From positions 49,003-113,002 of the forward strand of contig JAXMKZ010000019.1 in assembly GCA_034370385.1 (NCBI GenBank): a stretch of 64,000 nucleotides of DNA, written 5' to 3'. Shown here one piece after another: positions 41,952 to 49,724 of the stretch (position 1 is the first letter of the stretch; every line of letters starts with the position of its first letter). The translations under genes and the position numbers were made by a program. Origin of the DNA: Coriobacteriia bacterium (GTDB lineage Bacteria; Actinomycetota; Coriobacteriia; Anaerosomatales; PHET01). A model generated the notes under the pieces. The model had not been told where the DNA came from. It did no database searches and saw nothing but the letters and a program-made list of their open reading frames with translations.

Positions 41952-43028
41952 GTGAGTGTCGGGGCAGCACCTATGGACGTGGCGACAGCGGCCCAAGTCC
42001 GCGACGCAGTTGCGCAACTTGCCGGGATTCGTTCCTCACTTCAGCCGAGTCTGATGGACTATTTGGCCATTGCGGCATCAATGCTTGGCGCCGTGTTCGC
42101 GGGTGCGGCGGCATTGGTCGCCGCAAGGAGCCTCAGACACACGGCCACTGCCCTCGCCGACTCACGCATTGCCGCTGATGCAGCTGTTGAGTCCACGGAA
42201 ATTGCGCGGCGCGCGTCTGCAACCCAGCAGTTGGACCGCCTAGTCGCAGAGTTCGTGTCGAAGGAGTACCTCATACGCTTCTGGACTCTGGATGTGCTAC
42301 TTCGCGAGATGTGGGGTGTCAGGGCCGACTACGGTACAGTCGTCTTTCGTGTGTTGCCGTTTCCGCCGAAACAGCAAGGCATCGCGGGAATGCTGGCACC
42401 AGAAGTAGCTCCCGACCGTGAGTTCTCGCTCGCCGACACAATCGCACCTGCATATTGTCGAAAGTGGGGGCACCTTGACGAGGTTGGCTTCATGCGGGAT
42501 GCCTTGGGTCCACCGTGGTCGACATCACGTTCGGACCTGCCAGCGGCCTATGGCCTTGTGCTACGGCTCTGGTCTTGGGTCGTGGCTGGTGAGCCATCCG
42601 CAGTTGTAGATGGCGATGCTCGCTTCAGCGACGGCCCGCTCATCCGGGGCCTCATCGACGGCAAGCCGATTCCTGGCCGTATCGCCGAACTGAACGATGC
42701 ATTTGGGGCCGATTTGGTGAATGCTTTAGTGTTTCACCGGGCAATCGCATGGCGCCTGTTTTCGAGCAAACACGACTTCCGCTACTACTGGAACGCGTAT
42801 GGCCTGTGGGACATACGGTACAACGCCTTGGTCGACCTACTTCTCGAAGATGCCTCGAATCGCGAGCTCCTGAGTGATTCACAGCAGGAATACGCCGCAA
42901 TTAGCGAAATGAATCTCGATTCGGAGCCTTGGGGCGAGGGCGCCAGCCCTCGCTACTGGAAGTTCCTTCATGAAGAATGGTTGGACGTCTCTTCGCCGAT
43001 GTACAAACCTCCTAGTGACTCGGCGTGA
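41952..43028 (+). CDS. Membrane/coiled-coil protein of unknown function
   Basis: GTG at 41952 with AGAGGGG; 358 residues. A single N-terminal membrane segment (~35-57, DYLAIAASMLGAVFAGAAALV) is followed by an Ala-rich coiled coil (SLRHTATALADSRIAADAAVE) and a cytoplasmic domain of ~270 residues with many aromatic residues (FWTLDVLLREMWGV, RYYWNAYGLWDIRYN). I recognise no family. It is the only cargo of the second cassette. Its GC content is lower than the core genes, which suggests acquisition. Function unknown. Confidence 0.65.
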   Translation: MSVGAAPMDVATAAQVRDAVAQLAGIRSSLQPSLMDYLAIAASMLGAVFAGAAALVAARSLRHTATALADSRIAADAAVESTEIARRASATQQLDRLVAEFVSKEYLIRFWTLDVLLREMWGVRADYGTVVFRVLPFPPKQQGIAGMLAPEVAPDREFSLADTIAPAYCRKWGHLDEVGFMRDALGPPWSTSRSDLPAAYGLVLRLWSWVVAGEPSAVVDGDARFSDGPLIRGLIDGKPIPGRIAELNDAFGADLVNALVFHRAIAWRLFSSKHDFRYYWNAYGLWDIRYNALVDLLLEDASNRELLSDSQQEYAAISEMNLDSEPWGEGASPRYWKFLHEEWLDVSSPMYKPPSDSA

Positions 43029-43048
43029 GCTGGCTCTCTCCACGAACG

Positions 43049-43066
43049 CATCCACAATCGCCCACC
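43049..43066 (+). repeat. Attachment-like scar 3
   Basis: CATCCACAATCGCCCACC, identical over 18 bases to scar 4 and 16/18 to scar 2. Confidence 0.7.
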
Positions 43067-43133
43067 GCCTGTATTGAAGACCTTTGAAGGCTCCCTGCTG
43101 AGGAGTTCGAATGGGCTCTTCCACCGCCAGGAG
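43054..43133 (-). pseudogene. Large serine recombinase, C-terminal remnant 3
   Basis: A short minus-strand stretch translates as WRWKSPFELLSREPSK, then VFNTGGGRLWM. This aligns with YQWKGLFGFLEKNASG, then PSFMNGGRYWM of remnant 2, in the same frame across the scar. Only ~27 residues are left. The rest of the gap (43134-43230) shows no gene but has AGATACTCTG (43190-43199), also found at 41909-41918 before the previous cargo gene. Confidence 0.6.
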
Positions 43134-43230
43134 GGCTCTTGCCTCCTTCCGTGTAGCGGACGCCGTTCCCTTCGCGGGGATGGTGAGATACTCTGCGTTG
43201 AGGTAGGCGGGCTCAACCGAGGGGGTCTTG

Positions 43231-44028
43231 ATGCGCGGACGTGCTGGCAAGATAGCCTTGACGGTTCTACTGTCCTTGGCAGTCGTGGGGATGACGTACG
43301 TCGTCATGCCCAATCCGGCGAAGGCGGCCACCACCAGCTACCTCTACAAGCAGGTCCTGTACTTGAAGTCGCAGATTGCGGCCATCAAGAAGACGAATGC
43401 TCAGCAGCAGAAGTCCATCGACGGTCTCAAGACATGGCAGAAGGCACAGATCGCGACCAATACCGCGCTGTCCGATCGTATCGACGCTATTCAGCCTACC
43501 CCTGGGCTCCAAGGGCCCGCAGGATCTAGAGGTGCAACCGGTCCCGCAGGACCTGCAGGTGCAACCGGTCCCGCAGGACCTGCAGGTGCAACCGGTCCCG
43601 CAGGACCTGCAGGTGCAATCGGTCCCGCAGGACCTGCAGGTGCAATCGGTCCCGCAGGACCTGCAGGTATAACTGGTCCCGCAGGACCTCAGGGCCCTCA
43701 GGGTTCGGCAGGGGTGGATGCGAGTACCGCGGCCGCGGCCTTCTGGCCGGGCGATGTTACTTTCACCGTTGGCGATAGCGTGAGTATCGGGGGCGGCGTT
43801 CTGGTCCATGCCTACGTGAATGGAATCGAAGTCGTGGAACCGCGCGCTTTCGGCCTCCTTCACTTCAATTCGGTCGATGTGCCGTGCCAAAGGCCCAATG
43901 GCGGCGGCCGACTTCTGTTTCCAACTACATCGTTCCCCAGGCCAATGCCGACCACGGCCTTGCTTGAGTACTGGGTCGAATGGGGTGGCGTCATGAAGCA
44001 TGGGACAAGATCAGTGACCTTTCAGTAG
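43231..44028 (+). CDS. Secreted collagen-like repeat protein
   Basis: ATG at 43231 gives 265 residues. A signal peptide ([20 protein letters not shown]..., cleavage near NPAKAA, ~33) precedes a short coiled coil ([21 protein letters not shown]). About 22 Gly-X-Y triplets follow ([19 protein letters not shown]...), encoded largely by six 27-base repeats. The C-terminal domain (~165-265) is beta-rich ([18 protein letters not shown]). Bacterial collagen-like proteins form trimers at the cell surface or in phage tail fibres. The coiled coil could set the trimer register. It is the cargo of the third cassette. Confidence 0.8.
   Translation: MRGRAGKIALTVLLSLAVVGMTYVVMPNPAKAATTSYLYKQVLYLKSQIAAIKKTNAQQQKSIDGLKTWQKAQIATNTALSDRIDAIQPTPGLQGPAGSRGATGPAGPAGATGPAGPAGATGPAGPAGAIGPAGPAGAIGPAGPAGITGPAGPQGPQGSAGVDASTAAAAFWPGDVTFTVGDSVSIGGGVLVHAYVNGIEVVEPRAFGLLHFNSVDVPCQRPNGGGRLLFPTTSFPRPMPTTALLEYWVEWGGVMKHGTRSVTFQ
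43531..43692 (+). repeat. Six tandem 27-base repeats coding for collagen-like triplets
   Basis: Units start at 43531, 43558, 43585, 43612, 43639 and 43666. The first three are identical; the next two differ by C-to-T in the seventh base (ACC to ATC); the sixth is diverged. Each encodes nine residues (three Gly-X-Y). Near identity at DNA level indicates recent expansion or slippage. Confidence 0.92.
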
Positions 44029-44123
44029 CGTGCCGTGAACGCGGTCACAACCCCCGCCATAATCGTCCGCTAGACAAGACGGGTCTGGTACCTTCGGGTT
44101 TCAGACCCTTCTGGTTACAGGAC

Positions 44124-44142
44124 CATCCACAATCGCCCACCA
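44124..44142 (+). repeat. Attachment-like scar 4
   Basis: CATCCACAATCGCCCACC (44124-44141) plus A. The minus strand to its right reads CGFTGGRLWM across the scar, like remnants 2 and 3, but upstream similarity is weak (44143-44215). In 44216-44549 I see no other gene; TACGAT (44493-44498) is a possible -10 for the operon that follows. Confidence 0.6.
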
Positions 44143-44549
44143 GTAAAACCGCAGTTCAGATGCGTGTAGCTTCTGGCCTGTTCGCTTTGAGGGGACTCGA
44201 TCCATCTTCACGATCCGTCTATGACCGTGCGAGCTGAGCCGAATTGGCCGGAATCGCGGCAACGAGGACGCGCGAGATTGCCTCGCTTGGCACCACTCGC
44301 GAGCCCGATCTCGGCGTCCTGGGTCGAACTGCCGTGGAGGATCGCGCTGGCGTTCACCTGGTCCGAGCTCTCTGTTGGGGGCAGGGCTTCGGCCGCAATG
44401 CTGTCGCGGTGGTTGGCGCCGCCGGCCGGGGGTCGATAGGCTCAATGCGGGACAAGATCAGCCAAACGCCGTTTCATGTCGCACCCATAGGTTACGATGA
44501 AAAGAGCGCCATCCGAGGGGGTCGGCGCACCTCTTCCCCTGGGGGCAGT

Positions 44550-47500
44550 GTGGACGTTTTTGACCTTCGCGAGCGGCTTGTCGGCGACTTCTCGGAGTAT
44601 GCCAAGAGCTTCATGAACATCGCGGATGCACGCATCCACGAGCTCGTCGACACCAAGCTCGAAGAGGGTCTCCTTTGGCCCGACCCAAAGGTCCAGTTGA
44701 ACCCGGCATTCGAGCGTGGCGGCAGCGTCGATGATCTCGTGAACGAGGGCGTCCTGCACTCGGAGTGCTCGCGCATCTTCCGTCGCAGCAAGACCCCCGG
44801 TGCGGGACAGGGCTCGTTCGGCGAGCAGATGCACCTTCATCGGCACCAGGACGATGCGATTCGAGTCGCCCGCAGCGCAGAGAACTACGTTCTGACCACG
44901 GGCACCGGGTCCGGCAAGAGCCTCGCCTACATCATTCCGATCGTTGACCATGTGCTTCGTCGCGGGAGCGGCAAGGGCATCCAGGCGGTCATCGTTTACC
45001 CCATGAACGCACTGGCGAACAGCCAGTTCGGCGAGCTTGAGAAGTTCCTGAAGCATGGCTATCCACCAGGCGGCCAGCCGGTGACGTGGCGGCGATACAC
45101 GGGCCAGGAGTCCGATGAGGAACGGCGCGAGATCATCGCGAATCCCCCCGACATACTGCTCACCAACTACGTCATGCTCGAACTCATCCTGACCCGTCCC
45201 GACGAAGGCAAGCTCGTCAAAGCTATGCGTGGACTGCAGTTTCTGGTCTTCGATGAACTCCATACCTATCGCGGGCGTCAGGGCTCCGATGTTGCCATGC
45301 TCATGCGCCGGGTGCGCGAGGCATGCGAATCACCCGCTCTTCAGCACGTCGGCACATCGGCAACACTTGCCGGCGAGGGCACGGTTGCGGCGCAGAAGAT
45401 CGAGGTAGCGCGACTTGCGACGACGCTGTTCGGCGCCACCGTGAAGCCCGAGTGCGTCATCGGGGAGACGCTGCGGCGAGCAACATCGGGTTCCCCAACG
45501 GCGGTAGAACTCGGCACCCGTCTCGGCGTCGGCGTCACCGCACCAGAGACCTACGAGGCGTTCGCGGCGGACCCACTGGCGGCATGGATCGAGACGACGC
45601 TCGGCCTGGCGGAGGAGCCCGAGACCGGCGTCCTCATACGGCAGACTCCACGCAACGTCGGCGAGGCGGCCACGCTGCTCTCCGAGCAGAGCTCAGTGCC
45701 CGAGGAGCGCTGCGCAGAGGCGATTCGCGACTGCCTGATGACCGGCTACCACGTCCACGATCCCGATGCAGGCAGCCCCGTGTTCGCATTCCGCCTCCAC
45801 CAGTTCATCAGCCGAGGCGACACGGTCTATGCGACACTCGAGCCGCCGGAATCGCGCGAGATTACCACCGAACCGCAGCGATTCGCACCGAGCTCACGCG
45901 ACAAGGTTCTGATGCCGCTCGCGTTCTGCCGGGAATGTGGCCAGGAATACTACGTCGCGCAGCTCGAATCGCGTCCTGACGACCAGGACCGTCTCGTCAA
46001 ACGAGAGATGCGGGATCGCGAAAAGACCGACTCCATCAAGCCGGGCTACCTTTATGTGAGCACAACCGCGCCCTGGCCTGATGACGACGAAGTGGAGCTG
46101 GTGAACCTCGTTCCGCAGACATGGACCGAGGAGCACAACGGGCTGACCCGTCTCAAACGCCACTATCGTGAGCAGCTGCCCACGCGGGTCTATGTGGGCG
46201 GAGACGGAACCATTGGTGGCGGTGGCAACGAGGCATGGTTCGTGCCGGCGCCTTTCAGGTTCTGCCTCAAGTGCGGTGTCGCGCACAGCTCCAACATCCG
46301 TTCGGACTTCGGCAAGCTGGCGACGCTCGGCACTGAGGCTCGAAGCACGGCGACCACTATTCTCGCCATCACAGCGCTTCGCAACTTGCGCGCTGACCTG
46401 TCCCTCAGCGAGAGGGCTCGTAAGCTTCTGAGCTTCTCGGACAACCGTCAGGACGCTGCGCTTCAAGCCGGCCACTTCAACGACTTCGTCGAGGTGGGAC
46501 TGCTTCGCTCCGGCCTCTACCACGCCGCGATGAGTGCCGGCGAGCAAGGCCTCGGCCACCAGGAACTCACTACGAGCGTGATGGAGGCCATGGGCCTGGT
46601 ACCGATGGACTACGCCGCCGCTCCCGAGGCCAAGTTCGCCGCCGAGCGACGAGCGCGTGAGGCGCTGCTCGATGTGGTCGGCTACCGCCTCTACCGCGAC
46701 ATGCAGCGCGGATGGCGACTGACTTCCCCAAACCTGGAGCAGTGCGGGCTCCTTCGCGTCGAGTACGAGGACCTGGCGGAACTGTGCGCCGACGAGGAAT
46801 CCTGGAGGGGCTGCCATGAGGCGCTTCTCGAAGCGGAGCCCCAGCTGCGCGAAGAAGTCTCGAAAGCCTTGCTGGACCACATGCGTCGCGTTCTCGCCAT
46901 CAAGGTTCAGTTCCTTGACCCCAATCGGCTTGAGCAGATGAAGTCGCAGTCGTACACGAACCTGCGTGACCCGTGGGACTTCAGCACTGAGAACCTCGAA
47001 TACGCGACTGTCGTGTTCCCACGCACCCGGAGCAAGGCCGATGACCGTTCCTACACCTTCGTCTCAGGGCGATCCGGTTTTGCGCGCTACATCTCGCAGA
47101 ACGGCAAACTCGGCGGCGGCGAGCCTATCTCCCGCGATGACTGCCAACTGATAATCGGCCAGATGTTGAATGTTCTCGCCAGCGCCGGTCTCGTTGAGCA
47201 GGTTATCGATGCCGAGCGCGACGAGGACGTTCCCGGCTATCAGCTTCAGTCGGCGGCTATGCGCTGGATTCCCGGCGATGGAACTACCCCCGCCCATGAC
47301 CCGGTGCGCGTGCCGCGGCTGCCTGCAGAAGGCGCACGGGTCAACGCGTTCTTCGTGGACTACTACCGCACCAAGGCATCCACGCTCAAGGACATGCGTG
47401 CCGCCGAGCACACGGCGCAGGTCCTGAGCGAAGAGCGCGAGCGCCGCGAAGAGGCGTTTCGCGAGGCGAAGCTCCCACTGCTGTTCTGCTCGCCCACGAT

Positions 47501-49724
47501 GGAACTGGGCGTCGACATCTCTGAACTCAACTGCGTCAACATGCGCAACGTGCCTCCGACGCCGGCGAACTACGCTCAACGAAGCGGACGCGCGGGACGC
47601 AGCGGGCAGCCGGCGCTGGTATTCACCTACTGCTCGGCTGGCAGCCCGCACGATCAGTACTTCTTCCGTCGGCCGGAGGAGATGGTGTCCGGACAGGTGA
47701 CACCGCCTCGCCTGGACCTCTCGAACGAGGATCTTCTCAGGGCCCACGTCCACTCGATCTGGATACACGAGGCTGGCCTCGCACTGGGTCGCTCGCTCGG
47801 AAAGGTACTCGATGTCGAGGGCGATACGCCCTCGCTCGAACTGCTGCCGACAGTCCTGGAGAAGCTCGAGAACGCCACCGCGGCGACGCGAACCATCGAA
47901 CGAGCTCGTCGCGTGCTCGATTCCATTCCCATGGAGATGCTGCCCGCGGACTGGAACGCCGAGCAGTGGCTGGGCGCGGTCGTTCGAGCGCTGCCGCGTG
48001 ATTTCCAGGATGCGTGCGACCGGTGGCGCGAACTCTATCGCGCAGCGATGGCACAGCAGGCCCGGGCGAACCGCACCATGCTCGACGCATCGAGCTCGAT
48101 GAAGGACAAGAACAGCGCCAAGGCCGCTCGTGCCGAGGCGGAGGCGCAGCTCGGGCTCTTGCTGGCCTCCAACGACCGCATCATGCAATCGGACTTCTAC
48201 AGCTATCGCTACTTTGCGAGCGAGGGCTTCCTGCCGGGCTACAACTTCCCACGGCTGCCACTGTCCGCGTTCATTCCAGGCCGGCGAGGAGGCCGGGGGA
48301 CCGACGAGTTCCTGTCGCGTCCGCGTTTCCTGGCTATCTCGGAGTTCGGCCCAAACGCCTACGTCTACCACGAGGGATTGCGCTACCAGATCGTGAAGGC
48401 GGTGCTGCCAGTCGAGGCCGAGGGCACGGGCACCGAGCGAATCCTGAAGCGGAGCATCAAGCTGTGCTCCGAATGCGGATACCTGCACCCCATCGAGCAG
48501 ATTGCGCCCGACATCTGCGCCAGTTGCGGCGCTGAACTGCCGGCACCGGTGGACCAGCTCTTCCGGCTGACCAACGTGGGTACGCGTCGTCGCGACCGGA
48601 TCAACAGCGACGAAGAGGAGCGCCAGCGCCAGGGGTTCGAGCTCACCACGGCGTTCCGCTTTGCCGAGCGCGAAGGCGAGCTCTCTAAGCGCACTGCAGT
48701 AGCCTCCTTCGACGGGGAGACCATCGCGGACCTTGCCTACGGCCATTCGGCAACACTCTGGCGCATGAATCTCGGACTGAAGCGGCGCAAGGACCAGGCC
48801 GTGAAGGGCTTCCTCATCGACGTCGATTCCGGGATGTGGGCCAAGTCAGAAGAGGTGGAGGACACGGCCGGCAAGAACGAGACCGAGCCGCAGGCCAAGC
48901 GGACCGAGCGGGTCGTGCCCTTCGTCGAGGATCGCCGGAACTGCCTCGTGTTCACGCCGACCGGCGAATGGGACTCGACGGTGATGGCGTCGCTTTCCGC
49001 CGCGCTCAAGAGCGCCATTCAGGTCACCTACCAGCTCGAGGACTCGGAGCTCGCCGTTGAGCCTCTGCCGGACCGTGCGGGCCGCCGGGCCCTGCTCTTC
49101 TACGAGGCGGCGGAAGGCGGCGCTGGCGTTCTCCGTCGTCTGGTGGAGGATCCAACCGCGCTGCCGAGGGTCGCAGCACGAGCGCTTGAGCTCTGCCATT
49201 TCGACCCGAGCGGTACCGACATGGGATACGCACGCGGAGCCAAGGAGCCTTGCACGGCGGCCTGCTACGACTGCCTGATGTCCTACTACAACCAGCCCGA
49301 CCACGAGCTTCTTGACCGCTTCCAGATATCGGGCCTGCTTCTCCAGCTAGCCAAGTCCTCCGTTGAGGTCTCACCCAACGCGCTGCCGCGTGAAGAGCAC
49401 TTCGAGCGCCTTATGCGACTCACGGATTCGGATCTCGAGCGGAAGTGGCTCACGACGCTGCGTGACGCCAGCCTACGGCTTCCCACCGATGCCCAGCCAT
49501 TGGTCGAAGCGGCGGGGGCTCGTCCCGACTTCCTCTACCGCGATCACTCAGTCGCGATATTCATCGACGGCCCGGTTCACGATGATGAGGCCACCGCAGC
49601 AGACGATTCGGTCAAGCGCGAGGCCCTCGACGACCTTGGCTACACGATGATCGTGTTCCGCTACGACGATGACTGGCCCGCACTCCTCAAGCGATTCCCC
49701 GAAGTCTTCGGAGGTTCCAGGTGA
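44550..49724 (+). CDS. DEAD/DEAH helicase with DUF1998 and C-terminal Vsr/DUF559-like nuclease domain
   Basis: I chose GTG 44550 (VDVFDLRERLVGDFSEYAKS), the usual opening of these helicases; ATG 44445 is an in-frame alternative. 1724 residues. Walker A GTGSGKS (118-124), DELH box at D235, motif VI QRSGRAGR from Q1010, and DUF1998 near E1522 (EGGAGVLRRL...CYDCLMSYYNQPDHELLDR, with cysteines for zinc). Cys pairs CRECG, CLKCG and CSECG...CASCG also occur. The tail has RPDFLYRD (D1660) and AIFIDGPVHDD (D1673, H1677), as in Vsr/DUF559 PD-(D/E)XK nucleases. DUF1998 helicases are central to DISARM (DrmA/B) and Druantia (DruE). First gene of the operon; its stop overlaps the next start. Confidence 0.88.
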   Translation: MDVFDLRERLVGDFSEYAKSFMNIADARIHELVDTKLEEGLLWPDPKVQLNPAFERGGSVDDLVNEGVLHSECSRIFRRSKTPGAGQGSFGEQMHLHRHQDDAIRVARSAENYVLTTGTGSGKSLAYIIPIVDHVLRRGSGKGIQAVIVYPMNALANSQFGELEKFLKHGYPPGGQPVTWRRYTGQESDEERREIIANPPDILLTNYVMLELILTRPDEGKLVKAMRGLQFLVFDELHTYRGRQGSDVAMLMRRVREACESPALQHVGTSATLAGEGTVAAQKIEVARLATTLFGATVKPECVIGETLRRATSGSPTAVELGTRLGVGVTAPETYEAFAADPLAAWIETTLGLAEEPETGVLIRQTPRNVGEAATLLSEQSSVPEERCAEAIRDCLMTGYHVHDPDAGSPVFAFRLHQFISRGDTVYATLEPPESREITTEPQRFAPSSRDKVLMPLAFCRECGQEYYVAQLESRPDDQDRLVKREMRDREKTDSIKPGYLYVSTTAPWPDDDEVELVNLVPQTWTEEHNGLTRLKRHYREQLPTRVYVGGDGTIGGGGNEAWFVPAPFRFCLKCGVAHSSNIRSDFGKLATLGTEARSTATTILAITALRNLRADLSLSERARKLLSFSDNRQDAALQAGHFNDFVEVGLLRSGLYHAAMSAGEQGLGHQELTTSVMEAMGLVPMDYAAAPEAKFAAERRAREALLDVVGYRLYRDMQRGWRLTSPNLEQCGLLRVEYEDLAELCADEESWRGCHEALLEAEPQLREEVSKALLDHMRRVLAIKVQFLDPNRLEQMKSQSYTNLRDPWDFSTENLEYATVVFPRTRSKADDRSYTFVSGRSGFARYISQNGKLGGGEPISRDDCQLIIGQMLNVLASAGLVEQVIDAERDEDVPGYQLQSAAMRWIPGDGTTPAHDPVRVPRLPAEGARVNAFFVDYYRTKASTLKDMRAAEHTAQVLSEERERREEAFREAKLPLLFCSPTMELGVDISELNCVNMRNVPPTPANYAQRSGRAGRSGQPALVFTYCSAGSPHDQYFFRRPEEMVSGQVTPPRLDLSNEDLLRAHVHSIWIHEAGLALGRSLGKVLDVEGDTPSLELLPTVLEKLENATAATRTIERARRVLDSIPMEMLPADWNAEQWLGAVVRALPRDFQDACDRWRELYRAAMAQQARANRTMLDASSSMKDKNSAKAARAEAEAQLGLLLASNDRIMQSDFYSYRYFASEGFLPGYNFPRLPLSAFIPGRRGGRGTDEFLSRPRFLAISEFGPNAYVYHEGLRYQIVKAVLPVEAEGTGTERILKRSIKLCSECGYLHPIEQIAPDICASCGAELPAPVDQLFRLTNVGTRRRDRINSDEEERQRQGFELTTAFRFAEREGELSKRTAVASFDGETIADLAYGHSATLWRMNLGLKRRKDQAVKGFLIDVDSGMWAKSEEVEDTAGKNETEPQAKRTERVVPFVEDRRNCLVFTPTGEWDSTVMASLSAALKSAIQVTYQLEDSELAVEPLPDRAGRRALLFYEAAEGGAGVLRRLVEDPTALPRVAARALELCHFDPSGTDMGYARGAKEPCTAACYDCLMSYYNQPDHELLDRFQISGLLLQLAKSSVEVSPNALPREEHFERLMRLTDSDLERKWLTTLRDASLRLPTDAQPLVEAAGARPDFLYRDHSVAIFIDGPVHDDEATAADDSVKREALDDLGYTMIVFRYDDDWPALLKRFPEVFGGSR

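Noticed and set aside
43531..43692. Regular 27-bp repeats as a CRISPR array
   Set aside because: There are no spacers; the repeats are contiguous, in frame, and encode Gly-X-Y triplets.
44445..44549. ATG 44445 or an earlier TTG (44244) as the helicase start
   Set aside because: The extra residues have no protein-like pattern, and VDVFDLRERL at 44550 is where these helicases usually begin.
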